Source of the DNA: Eubacterium coprostanoligenes | GTDB lineage: Bacteria > Bacillota > Clostridia > Oscillospirales > Acutalibacteraceae | DNA: 64,000 nt | NCBI RefSeq assembly: GCF_900167205.1 | Contig: NZ_FUWW01000001.1 | Location: forward strand, 119,305-183,304 | Direction of reading: 5' to 3' | In this document: positions 53,253-61,399 of the stretch, one piece after another | How positions within the stretch are numbered: the first letter of the stretch is position 1 | Layout of the letters: every line of letters starts with the position of its first letter | Notes under the pieces: model-generated | The model's input: the letters and a program-made list of their open reading frames with translations, nothing else | Database searches by the model: none | Told to the model about the DNA's origin: nothing | Program-made: the position numbers and the translations under genes

Positions 53253-54302
53253 TTATTCTGTCGAACAAGTAATTTTGCCGTTATGATTTGATGATACAAA
53301 GCCGATATAAGACTTGCCCTTATTGACTGAAAGAGTGTTGCCCACTGCATCTTTGAGTACAAGTTTGCCGTCTGAAACCTCCCAAGTAATATCCGTTGCC
53401 GTGCCGTTTGAAATATACTTGCCGCTGCCTGAATTCCACTTGTAGTTGAGGTAGGTTGTGGTTGAGCCTTTGTACGGCACTGTTATGTAAGTTGATTCAG
53501 CTTTCAAAATAATGAGATTTTGGAACTTAACCTTTTTCTCCCAATCGTTTGTGCTGTACTTGCCGTCCTCTGCGTTGTAGGTGAATTTTCTTGTGTCGGT
53601 TCTGTCAGAGAATTTTACGCCAACAGAAGTTGCACCGTCTGCACCGGCAGGAGCAACGGTTGAATTGAAGTGAAGCGGTGAGAAAGAGCTGTCTTTAAGC
53701 TCGGTTCTGTATCCTTTTTTCTCGATTGCCTTGTTTATCTTTTTGCCGTTGAGAACACCTCTGTGCTCGCTCGACACCTTTCTTGATGAATCACGGCTGA
53801 AAAGTTCGCCGCCCGACATACCGTCAATGTTGTTGACCTTTTCTTTTTTGATAGTTTCGTATCCGCCTGTGTAGTTCTTTGTGCTGTGGCTTCCGCCCCA
53901 ATGGATGAAAATTGCATCAAAAAATTTGCTGAATTTTACATAGCTTGGTCGTGCAGAACGAAGCGGACCAACCTTTTCAGGCACATCCTTGACATTTGCA
54001 TAAAGCCAAAGCATACGGCTGATGCCACCCTCAACTTCGCCCTCGCAAATAATGTCAGGCGAAGTGATGCCCCATTGCGGTCGTGCAGGGCGGAGGTTTT
54101 CAACAACGATTGCAACAGGTCTTTTGCCGACTGCCGATTCGGAAAAACCTTCTTCGCCGGTCAACGGATTGAGCACCGGTGCTTTTGTTGTGGTTTCGGT
54201 TGCAGGCTGTGTGGTTGTCGGTTCTTCATCTTGTTTTGCCGAGCAACCAAACAGTGCAACTACCATTAAAATAGCTAATAAAACTGCTGTGATTTTCTTC
54301 AT
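53253..54302 (-). CDS. DUF3048 (YerB-like) lipoprotein
   Basis: A 349-residue lipoprotein with lipobox VALFGC (Cys 20) and a Thr-rich linker up to about 45. The family core follows: NPLTGEEGFSESAVGKRPVA, ARPQWGITSPDIICEGEVEG and VGPLRSARPSYVKF, with a C-terminal domain ending NKGKSYIGFVSSN. YerB relatives are envelope proteins of unclear biochemical role. The ATG at 54302 follows GGGAGA; the in-frame extension upstream is not expected to be used. Its stop touches a MITE fragment. Confidence 0.9.
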   Translation of the reverse strand: MKKITAVLLAILMVVALFGCSAKQDEEPTTTQPATETTTKAPVLNPLTGEEGFSESAVGKRPVAIVVENLRPARPQWGITSPDIICEGEVEGGISRMLWLYANVKDVPEKVGPLRSARPSYVKFSKFFDAIFIHWGGSHSTKNYTGGYETIKKEKVNNIDGMSGGELFSRDSSRKVSSEHRGVLNGKKINKAIEKKGYRTELKDSSFSPLHFNSTVAPAGADGATSVGVKFSDRTDTRKFTYNAEDGKYSTNDWEKKVKFQNLIILKAESTYITVPYKGSTTTYLNYKWNSGSGKYISNGTATDITWEVSDGKLVLKDAVGNTLSVNKGKSYIGFVSSNHNGKITCSTE

Positions 54303-54428
54303 TTTACATATCTCCCAAAAGTTAATATAAAATAATTTTACCACTTGGAATATACAATTTCAATCGTTAATAGGTAAAAATTCACAGCAAAATTTTGTAC
54401 GGATTGAAAGGTGACGAAAATCGTTTGA

Positions 54429-55619
54429 TTAATTGTTCGACTCCTCCACCATAGTTTGTGCAAAAACGGCATACCCCTTTTGCGGATTGCCAACAATCAC
54501 ATGGGTGAGAGCGCCCGCAAGTTTACCGTTTTGAATAATCGGAGAGCCCGACATTCCCTGAACTATTCCGCCTGTTTTGTCGATTAAATCCCTGTCCGTC
54601 ACCTTGACTATCATATTTTTTTCACGGTTGTTTTCATTGAAACCGATTCGAGTAATCTCAATTTCGTATTCCTTTGGCTGTCCGTTTTCAACAGTTGAAA
54701 TCACGGTTGCCTTGCCTTTTTTCACTTCTTGAATTGATGCAACGGGATATTCCTTTGCACAGTCCGACACTTCGGCATATGCACCGAAAATTCCGCAATC
54801 CGTGTTGGTGAGAAGTCTGCCAAGCGTTTGATTTGTAAAATCACATTCGAGCGAACCCGTTGTGCCCCTCGTGCTTTTTTCGATTTTTGAAACAGTCGCT
54901 TTGACCGCCTCTCCGTCAAGCATCGGCATAATTTCCTTTGTGTCAACATCGTTGATTTGGTGACCGAGCGCCCCGAAAATTCCGCTGTTTTTGTTGTAAA
55001 AAGTGATTGTGCCGATACCTGCGGTGGAATCACGCACCCACATTCCTGCCTTATAACATCCCTCTCGTTCGCAGTAAATCGGAGTTACGGTGAAATTCCT
55101 GAACCTCTCGCCTCTCTTGATTTTTACATCAAAACTACTGCCGTTGTTTGCACCCAAAATTGACTGAACTTGGTCCGATGTGTACACATTTTCGCCGTCT
55201 ATGGCAACAATAATGTCGCCGACTTCTATTCCTGCCGAACCTGACGGACTCTTTTTACCCGAATCGGTTTGAACCTCCTGAATACCAACGACAATTACGC
55301 CGTCTGTGTACAGTTTTATGCCGAAAACTTCACCGCTGACCATAACGGACTGCTGTGCTTTTTCGGTTACGCTGACCTCTTTGACGGGAATAACGCCAAA
55401 CATTTTTAGGCTTTCCCGTCTTGGACTTGACGACTGCCTGTCCACCGCAAGGCTTGTGTCTTTTGCCGTGTAGGTGAACACCTTTGCAATTGGCGAATTG
55501 TTGCCGTCATATGTCACAACGCTGTCGGGCAGGGCAACATTTCCCCAAATGATTACGCCAAAAATCACACTGCAAACAAAAAACAAAATAACATCAAAAA
55601 TTCTAATTGCTTTTTTCAA
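54429..55619 (-). CDS. spoIVB: SpoIVB sporulation serine peptidase
   Basis: Secreted into the forespore space, it triggers SpoIVFA cleavage and sigma-K activation. The 396 residues have an N-terminal membrane anchor, a PDZ domain (about 105-185; SAGIEVGDIIVAIDGENVYT) and the S55 peptidase domain with the catalytic His in FGALGHQIND and Ser in VQGMSGSPIIQNGKLAGALTH. The start is TTG at 55619 after GAGGTG; an upstream in-frame ATG lacks a site. Presence of this gene implies a spore-forming ancestry. Confidence 0.95.
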   Translation of the reverse strand: MKKAIRIFDVILFFVCSVIFGVIIWGNVALPDSVVTYDGNNSPIAKVFTYTAKDTSLAVDRQSSSPRRESLKMFGVIPVKEVSVTEKAQQSVMVSGEVFGIKLYTDGVIVVGIQEVQTDSGKKSPSGSAGIEVGDIIVAIDGENVYTSDQVQSILGANNGSSFDVKIKRGERFRNFTVTPIYCEREGCYKAGMWVRDSTAGIGTITFYNKNSGIFGALGHQINDVDTKEIMPMLDGEAVKATVSKIEKSTRGTTGSLECDFTNQTLGRLLTNTDCGIFGAYAEVSDCAKEYPVASIQEVKKGKATVISTVENGQPKEYEIEITRIGFNENNREKNMIVKVTDRDLIDKTGGIVQGMSGSPIIQNGKLAGALTHVIVGNPQKGYAVFAQTMVEESNN

Positions 55620-55665
55620 ATTTAACACCTCGTTATAGTTTTGCCGAGGCAATCAAAATTCATAC

Positions 55666-55694
55666 TTGCAACCATATATTATATGTGCTAAAAT
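55666..55694 (+). promoter_or_regulatory. Promoter of yebC
   Basis: TTGCAA at 55666-55671, 17-base spacer, TAAAAT at 55689-55694, 39 bases before the start. Confidence 0.65.
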
Positions 55695-55733
55695 ATTTTG
55701 TGTATAAATCTGACAGAAAGGTATTTTTTAATT

Positions 55734-56480
55734 ATGAGCGGACATAATAAATGGAGCACCATCAAAAGAAAAAAAGGTGCAAATGACGCTGCAAGAGCAA
55801 AGGTATTTACAAAAATAGGAAGAGAGCTTGCCGTAGCGGTTAAAAACGGCGGTGCAGACCCAAACAATAATGCAAAACTTCGTGATGTTATCGCAAAGGC
55901 AAAGCAGAACAATGTGCCAAACGACAATATCGACAGAATGCTCAAGAAAGCCGCAGGCGACGCAGACACCACAAACTACGAAGAAATCATATACGAGGGC
56001 TACGGTCCGTCAGGTGTTGCAGTTGTTGTTGAGGCACTTACAGACAACAGAAACAGAACTGCCGGCGAAGTAAGACATTATTTTGACAAGGCAGGCGGAA
56101 ATATGGGTAACCCCGGTTCTGTAACCTTTATGTTTGAAAAGCTCGGCGTAATCATCATCGAGAAAGAGGACACAGACGAGGATCAGCTTATGGAAGACGC
56201 ACTCGAAGCAGGCGCTTCCGATTTCCTTACCGATGAAGAGGATATTTTTGAAATCCGCACAGAGCCAAACGATGTTGGTGCAATCCGTGATGAACTCGAA
56301 GCAAAGGGCTACACAGTTATTTCAAGTGAGGCTGCTTATGTTCCAAGCACCTACACCCGTCTTGAAAGCCAGGATGATATGAAAAAGATGGCAAAGATGA
56401 TTGAAATGTTCGAGGAAAACGACGATGTTCAAAACATCTACCACAACTGGGAAAACGAAGACGAATACAACGAGGATTAA
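55734..56480 (+). CDS. yebC: YebC/PmpR family protein
   Basis: A 248-residue TACO1/YebC protein, variously described as a transcription regulator and as a factor for translation of difficult codon runs. It opens MSGHNKWSTIKRKKGANDAA and has DARAKVFTKIGRE-like, NVPNDNIDRMLKKA, YEGYGPSGVAVVVE, GGNMGNPGSVTFMF segments and the ending VQNIYHNWE. The ATG at 55734 is chosen by family alignment; the frame runs 12 codons further upstream. Monocistronic with a terminator. Confidence 0.96.
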   Translation: MSGHNKWSTIKRKKGANDAARAKVFTKIGRELAVAVKNGGADPNNNAKLRDVIAKAKQNNVPNDNIDRMLKKAAGDADTTNYEEIIYEGYGPSGVAVVVEALTDNRNRTAGEVRHYFDKAGGNMGNPGSVTFMFEKLGVIIIEKEDTDEDQLMEDALEAGASDFLTDEEDIFEIRTEPNDVGAIRDELEAKGYTVISSEAAYVPSTYTRLESQDDMKKMAKMIEMFEENDDVQNIYHNWENEDEYNED

Positions 56481-56523
56481 TTTTATCCTTTGATAAAACG
56501 AACAAAAGACCGTAGAAATTTGA

Positions 56524-56568
56524 TACACATCTCCTAAAGTCTGTTATTTTTGGAGGTGTGTTTTTTTT
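56524..56568 (+). terminator. Terminator of yebC
   Basis: Stem ACACATCTCC against GGAGGTGTGT with a 17-base loop, followed by eight T residues. Confidence 0.85.
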
Positions 56569-56687
56569 ACATAAAAACAACATTTAATATAGAATTTAAA
56601 ATTTCTATATAATTTTATTTAAGTATATCTAATATTACATTTAAGGAAATATTTATATATTATTCATAATAAAGTGCGGAATTGTTA

Positions 56688-56716
56688 TTGAATTATTTTG
56701 ATTGAGAAGGTATAAT
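56688..56716 (+). promoter_or_regulatory. Promoter of the TSCPD-GH36-lepB unit
   Basis: TTGAAT at 56688-56693, 17-base spacer, TATAAT at 56711-56716, 33 bases before the start codon. Confidence 0.75.
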
Positions 56717-56749
56717 ATCTATGATTGGATAAAAAAGGAGATGTACTAA

Positions 56750-57007
56750 ATGGAAAAGGTATTTATTCCGTCGGGCGTATGCTCACGACAGATTACTATA
56801 GATGTAAACGAAAATGATCAGACCATCAATTCAGTCAGCTTTGTTGGCGGATGCAACGGCAACCTCAAGGGTATTGCTTCTCTCGTTAAGGGCAGAAAAA
56901 TTGATGAGGTTATCGGCGACCTTAAGGGTATAGATTGCAATTTCAAGGGCACTTCCTGTCCGGACCAGCTTGCAAAGGCTCTTGAGGAAATCAAGGAAGA
57001 ACTTTGA
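56750..57007 (+). CDS. TSCPD domain protein (TIGR03905)
   Basis: An 85-residue protein with the conserved layout PSGVCSRQITIDV, VGGCNGNLKGIASLVKGR and DCNFKGTSCPDQLAKAL. TSCPD domains are also found at the end of ribonucleotide reductases, where the cysteines may bind metal or nucleic acid; the free-standing form has no proven role. Good AAGGAG site before the ATG. It starts the unit leading to the glycosidase. Confidence 0.92.
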   Translation: MEKVFIPSGVCSRQITIDVNENDQTINSVSFVGGCNGNLKGIASLVKGRKIDEVIGDLKGIDCNFKGTSCPDQLAKALEEIKEEL

Positions 57008-57043
57008 TTAATCTAAATTATAAACATATATAAGGGGATAGGT

Positions 57044-58969
57044 ATGTTTAAATTATCAAGTAACAGACTCAAAAGAGAATTTAAAATAACGGACGGAAAT
57101 TTCTACGCGTCCCAAATCAAGAACACCTATTCGGGAATGAGTTTTGTTCCTGATGGCAACGGCAACGAATTTGTTGTTCATTTTGTTGACGGCGGAGAAT
57201 ATTCGTCAAAAGGCTTGCCTGTTGAAAACAGCGGTTATGAGGACGATAAACTTGTTTTTAGATTTGTTGAAAGTGACGGACTTCAGGTCACCCTCAAATA
57301 TTGGGTGCACAAGGACGGCAACACCGTTTGCAAGCAGATTTTTATTGACCAAACTGATGACAGAGCTGTTGATTTTATCGAGCTTGAAAATGTCGGAATA
57401 ATCAATTCAAAGACACATTTTGATGTTTCGGTTGTTGAAGGCGGAGAAATTCCTGCGTTTTGGTCAATGCTCGGACAGCCTATTTATATTGACAGCTTGT
57501 TCTTTGGTTGCGAATTTCCTGCAACGGAAAACAGAATTATCCACGGTAGTGCGTCGGTCAGATATTTTGTCGGTCACGCACTCGGCAAGGGTTTCGTTTG
57601 CCCTGTAACCGTTATGGGCGGTGGCGAGGACAACACTTTGCCGTCAGTTCGCAAGGCTTTTTATGAATATATCGAATCAATCAGCGTTCCTACCTCACTT
57701 CGTTTTCAGTACAACAGCTGGTATGATTATATGAAAGACATTACCGAGCAGAACATTATGACTTCGTTTGCCGAGGTTCACAAACAGCTTCAGGCATACG
57801 GTGCTCCCGAGCTTGCGGCTTATGTTGTTGATGACGGCTGGCCAAATGTCAAGGCGGATTTCTGGTCATTCAACAAGAAGTTCCCTAACAAGCTAACAAA
57901 TGTAACTGCTCTTTGCAACGAGATGGGTTCAAAGTTCGGCTTGTGGCTCGGTCCTCGTGGCGGATACACCCGCCCGGATAAAATCGCAAAGCGTTATCAG
58001 CGTGCAGGCAACAGCTATCTTAATAAAGAAGCACAAGAAATTTGCGTTGCTTCATCAAAATATGTTGAAAAACTCGGCGATTTCCTTGTTGAAACCACAA
58101 ACGAGTTTGATATTGATTATTGGAAACTTGACGGTTTCTGCCTGAAACCTTGCAAAAATCCAAAGCACGACCACGCAGTAGGCGGTTATGAGGATATGTA
58201 TTTTGTAACCGATATGTGGCAAAAGTGGATTCAGCTTTACAACAAGCTCCGCTCTGCAAATCCAAACCTTTGGATAAATATGACTTGCTATGTCAATGTT
58301 TCACCGTGGTGGCTTCAGTGGGTTAATTCCCTTTGGGTGCAAAACAGCGGTGACATCGGCTTTGCCAAAAATCTTGAAAATCAGGCGCAGGTCGACAAGG
58401 AAATCACCTATCGTGACGGCAGATATTTTGACTGCCTTTGCAAGCGTGCACTTCAAATTCCGCTTAAAAATCTTTATAATCACGAGCCGATTTACGGCAA
58501 CACCGCAAAAGTAAGTTATACCGATGAGGAGTTTGAAAGATACATTTATTGGTGCACCGTCAGAGGTCAGGCTCTCAACGAGCTTCATCTTTCGGTCAAT
58601 ATGATGAACGAAAGCAAGTGGCGCAGTCTTTCATCTGCTATGAATTGGCAAAAGGCAAACTACCACATTCTTCAAAATGCACAGTTCATCGGCGGTGACC
58701 CTGTTGAAAATAATATCTACGGCTACATTTCTTGGGACGGTAACGAGGGCGTAATCGCACTTCGCAACCCGACCGATGAAGAAACCTCGCTCACTCTTAC
58801 TCTCAACAAACTTATGGGTGCACCGGAGAGCCTTCAAGGCGCAAGAAGATTTAATGTTTATTGCAAATCTCTTGCGGAAACAGACGAAACTTATAGCTAT
58901 AACTCAAAGATGGAGCTTACCATGAAGCCGTTTGAATCTATGATTTTTAAAATTGCTAAGGAAAGATAA
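57044..58969 (+). CDS. GH36-like alpha-galactosidase family protein
   Basis: A 641-residue cytoplasmic glycosidase (no signal peptide). An N-terminal beta-sandwich (about 1-215) precedes a clan-D barrel with FQYNSWYDYMKDITEQN, YVVDDGWPNVKADFW and the nucleophile aspartate in DYWKLDGFCLKPC (about 365), and a small C-terminal beta domain. The barrel fits melibiase/GH36, although sequence around it departs from standard AgaA types and the sugar may differ. No sugar transporter is adjacent; lepB follows after two bases. Confidence 0.85.
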   Translation: MFKLSSNRLKREFKITDGNFYASQIKNTYSGMSFVPDGNGNEFVVHFVDGGEYSSKGLPVENSGYEDDKLVFRFVESDGLQVTLKYWVHKDGNTVCKQIFIDQTDDRAVDFIELENVGIINSKTHFDVSVVEGGEIPAFWSMLGQPIYIDSLFFGCEFPATENRIIHGSASVRYFVGHALGKGFVCPVTVMGGGEDNTLPSVRKAFYEYIESISVPTSLRFQYNSWYDYMKDITEQNIMTSFAEVHKQLQAYGAPELAAYVVDDGWPNVKADFWSFNKKFPNKLTNVTALCNEMGSKFGLWLGPRGGYTRPDKIAKRYQRAGNSYLNKEAQEICVASSKYVEKLGDFLVETTNEFDIDYWKLDGFCLKPCKNPKHDHAVGGYEDMYFVTDMWQKWIQLYNKLRSANPNLWINMTCYVNVSPWWLQWVNSLWVQNSGDIGFAKNLENQAQVDKEITYRDGRYFDCLCKRALQIPLKNLYNHEPIYGNTAKVSYTDEEFERYIYWCTVRGQALNELHLSVNMMNESKWRSLSSAMNWQKANYHILQNAQFIGGDPVENNIYGYISWDGNEGVIALRNPTDEETSLTLTLNKLMGAPESLQGARRFNVYCKSLAETDETYSYNSKMELTMKPFESMIFKIAKER

Positions 58970-58971
58970 TT

Positions 58972-59568
58972 ATGAGCAAAAAAGTAAAAACATCAGCCGA
59001 AACCGAGGTTGAGGAGGAAGAAACCCAAAAATCCAAACTGCGTGAGTTCCTTGAATTTATCGCACCTATCGTTATTGCACTTGTTGTTGCGATGATACTC
59101 AAATATTGCATATTCGCAAATGCCGTAATTCCGACAGGTTCGATGCTTGAAACAATCCAAAAAGGCGACCGTGTTATCGCAAGCCGACTTGAATATAAGT
59201 TTAACGACCCTGAAAGATTTGACATTGCAATATTCAAATATCCCGATGATGAGAGCCAGCTTTTCGTCAAGCGTATCATCGGACTTCCGGGCGAAACGGT
59301 GGATATTGTTGACGGCACGGTTTATGTCACAGGTGCAGACGGCAAAACAATGAAACTGCGTGACGATTTTGTTGCACCTGAAAATATGGATAGATATAAC
59401 GGAACATTCGTTGTGCCGGAGGACAGCTATTTTGTAATGGGCGACAACCGTGACAATTCCGTTGATTCACGATATTGGACAACAACAAATTTTGTATCTC
59501 GTGACAAGTTTGTTGGCAAAGTTATGTTCAGGTATTACCCGTTCAACACCGCCGGCAAACTTGAATAG
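58972..59568 (+). CDS. lepB: Signal peptidase I
   Basis: Membrane serine peptidase that removes Sec signal peptides. The 198 residues have an acidic cytoplasmic N-terminus, one TM helix (about 26-46, EFIAPIVIALVVAMILKY), the catalytic serine in VIPTGSMLETI (about 58) and lysine in LFVKRIIGLPGE (about 100), and the C-terminal box MGDNRDNSVDSRYW. It would process the exported LytM and binding proteins in this genome. Translation probably couples to the glycosidase gene two bases upstream. Confidence 0.96.
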   Translation: MSKKVKTSAETEVEEEETQKSKLREFLEFIAPIVIALVVAMILKYCIFANAVIPTGSMLETIQKGDRVIASRLEYKFNDPERFDIAIFKYPDDESQLFVKRIIGLPGETVDIVDGTVYVTGADGKTMKLRDDFVAPENMDRYNGTFVVPEDSYFVMGDNRDNSVDSRYWTTTNFVSRDKFVGKVMFRYYPFNTAGKLE

Positions 59569-59591
59569 CAGAAATTTTTTTCAAAAAATTG

Positions 59592-59620
59592 TTGACAAAT
59601 GAGTTTTGTTGTGCTAATGT
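59592..59620 (+). promoter_or_regulatory. Promoter of the T-box leader
   Basis: TTGACA at 59592-59597, 17-base spacer, TAATGT at 59615-59620, a few bases before the leader RNA. Confidence 0.8.
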
Positions 59621-59626
59621 TAAGTA

Positions 59627-59895
59627 AACCGATGAGAAAGAGTAAGTAAGTTTTTTACCGCTTTTCAGAGAGTCGCCGATGGTGGAATGGCGATAGGTAA
59701 GGGAAGAACCGAATGGGCTTTTGAGGGCGAGCCGAAAATTTAGTAGGCAAGACGGAGCAGGCACTTCGTTAACAACAGTCTGCGTATGATAGTACGTGCA
59801 AAGTGGGCACAGTATATGTGTCAAGACGGGTGGCACCGCAGGAGTTAGATTATCACTCTTGTCCCGACAGAAATGTCAGGACGAGAGTTTTTTTA
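59627..59895 (+). promoter_or_regulatory. T-box riboswitch, tryptophan-specific, with terminator
   Basis: tRNA-sensing leader. The T-box sequence GGGTGGCACCGCAGG lies at 59828-59842. Stem I shows the conserved CAGAGAG and GGTGGAA blocks (about 59665-59695), and the specifier region CCGAATGGGCTTTTGAG places TGG (59714-59716), the Trp codon. The UGGC bulge fits an acceptor end with a G discriminator base, as in tRNA-Trp. The competing terminator is ACTCT-GTCC-GACA against TGTC-GGAC-AGAGT followed by seven T residues (59854-59895). Uncharged tRNA-Trp should stabilise the antiterminator and turn on the ABC transporter downstream. Confidence 0.95.
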
Positions 59896-59919
59896 TTTAT
59901 CAAAAGGAGATTTGCGGCA

Positions 59920-59952
59920 ATGTTTATTTTGAAAAGACGATGGCGACAGTAA
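59920..59952 (+). CDS. Possible ten-residue leader peptide with a Trp codon
   Basis: AAAGGAG is followed ten bases later by ATG and the frame MFILKRRWRQ, stopping at TAA. It lies just after the T-box terminator and 68 bases before the binding-protein gene. It contains one tryptophan and three arginines. It could be a secondary sensor or a chance frame; the ribosome site is the main support. Confidence 0.35.
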   Translation: MFILKRRWRQ

Positions 59953-60020
59953 ACTTTTTACATATTATTTAACAACCACTTATCACATTTTTTAACATTT
60001 AACATTGAAAGGAAATTATT

Positions 60021-61067
60021 ATGAAAAAGTTTAAGAAAATCATCGCAGTACTCACAGCAATTTCAATCATCTTCGCTTTTGCAGCTTGTAGCAAAAAGGC
60101 AACAGACAGCAAAACAGAATCAGACGCAAAGACCACTTACAAGGTAGGTATTTGCAACTATGTAGACGACGCTTCACTCAATCAAATTGTTGAGAGCATT
60201 CAGTCACAGCTCAATTCACTCGGTGAAGAAAAAAATGTAACTTTTGATGTAACCGTAGAAAACTGCAACGCAGACGCTTCGGTTATGAACCAAATCATTT
60301 CAAACTATATTTCAACAGATGTTGACCTTATGGTAGGCGTTGCCACTCCTGTTGCAGTTGCAATGCAGGCAGCAACCGAGGACAACAAAATCCCTGTTGT
60401 GTTCGCAGCAGTTTCAGACCCTGTCGGTGCAGGTTTGGTAGCAGACGATAATGCTCCGGGTGCAAATGTAACCGGCACATCCGATTACCTCAACACAGAC
60501 GCAATTATGGACTTGATTTTTGCAAACAACGAAAAGGCAGATAACATCGCACTTCTTTATGATATGGGTCAGGATTCATCAAAGACACCTATCGAAAACG
60601 CAAAGAAATATCTTGAAAAGAAGGGCGTTTCATACAAGGAATATACAGGCACAAATGTAACAGAAGTTCAGCAGGCTGTTTCAACAATCATCAACGACAA
60701 GTGCGATGCAGTGTTCACTCCGACCGACAACACAATTATGACAGCAGAGCTTTCAATCTACGAAGATCTTGCAAAGGCAGGCATCCCTCACTTCACAGGC
60801 GCCGATTCATTCGCACTCAACGGTGCATTCCTCGGCTACGGTGTTGACTATGTTGCTCTCGGTCAGCAAACAGCAGATATGGTTTCCGATATTCTTGTAA
60901 ACGGCAAAGACCCTGCAACATATCCTGTAAAATTTTTCGACAACGGCACAGCAACAATCAACACAGAAACTTGCTCAACTCTTGGCTACAAACTTGATGA
61001 TGTAAAAACAAAGTCAAATCCGTTCTGCACAGAGATTAAGGAAATCACAACAGCAGAAAGTTTCTGA
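60021..61067 (+). CDS. trpX: ABC transporter substrate-binding lipoprotein, TrpX-like
   Basis: A 348-residue lipoprotein of the DUF534/TrpX family with lipobox AFAAC (Cys 23). It shows YKVGICNYVDDASLNQIVE, VGVATPVAVAMQAAT, VFAAVSDPVGAGLV, GTSDYLNTDAIMDLI and FTPTDNTIMTAE, the periplasmic-binding fold of this family. The preceding T-box with a Trp specifier makes tryptophan the probable ligand. AAAGGAAA precedes the ATG. Permease and ATPase genes follow, separated by a repeat-filled gap of 332 bases. Confidence 0.93.
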   Translation: MKKFKKIIAVLTAISIIFAFAACSKKATDSKTESDAKTTYKVGICNYVDDASLNQIVESIQSQLNSLGEEKNVTFDVTVENCNADASVMNQIISNYISTDVDLMVGVATPVAVAMQAATEDNKIPVVFAAVSDPVGAGLVADDNAPGANVTGTSDYLNTDAIMDLIFANNEKADNIALLYDMGQDSSKTPIENAKKYLEKKGVSYKEYTGTNVTEVQQAVSTIINDKCDAVFTPTDNTIMTAELSIYEDLAKAGIPHFTGADSFALNGAFLGYGVDYVALGQQTADMVSDILVNGKDPATYPVKFFDNGTATINTETCSTLGYKLDDVKTKSNPFCTEIKEITTAESF

Positions 61068-61091
61068 TAATAGTTAATTAAACAAATTTTT

Positions 61092-61116
61092 GGCACCTTG
61101 CAAATCGCAGGGTGCC
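61092..61116 (+). terminator. Hairpin after the binding-protein gene
   Basis: GGCACC-TTGC against GCAG-GGTGCC, 24 bases past the stop and without a T run. It may stabilise the binding-protein mRNA so that more of it is made than permease. Confidence 0.5.
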
Positions 61117-61130
61117 CATAATTCTACATC

Positions 61131-61153
61131 GTAGGGGCGAACTGTGTTCGCCT
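61131..61153. repeat. Short CGAAC palindromic repeat, copy 4
   Basis: GTAGGGGCGAACTGTGTTCG followed by CCT, directly abutting MITE copy D. Confidence 0.65.
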
Positions 61154-61154
61154 T

Positions 61155-61371
61155 AGACTGTCGATAAAGCTCCTGAACCACGCCAAAGTTATTTCAACTC
61201 GATTTTGTAGGAAATAGGATTGCCTATCCTGAAAAACATTATATAAATAAAAGTGCCGCAAGCATAAAGTTTGCACCACTTTTGGCGTTTTCCGTTTTTT
61301 GCTCGGGGGCGGTACTTATGTACAGCTCCCACTCGCAAGAAAACGAAATTCGGAACCTTTCTCAACAGCCT
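61155..61371 (+). repeat. MITE-like element, copy D, inside the trpXYZ operon
   Basis: About 217 bases flanked by TA, from AGACTGTCGATAAAGCTCCT to CTTTCTCAACAGCCT. It lacks the GCCTCC module and has the hairpin AAAGTGCCGCAAGC against GTTTGCACCACTTT, whose stem is now partly mismatched. It separates trpX from its permease gene, leaving 28 bases before the permease start. Confidence 0.8.
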
Positions 61372-61399
61372 ACTATATTTATTATTTTTATGAAAGACA

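Noticed and set aside
61188..61260. Coding sequence in the gap between trpX and the permease
   Set aside because: The sequence belongs to MITE copy D, shared with non-coding copies elsewhere.
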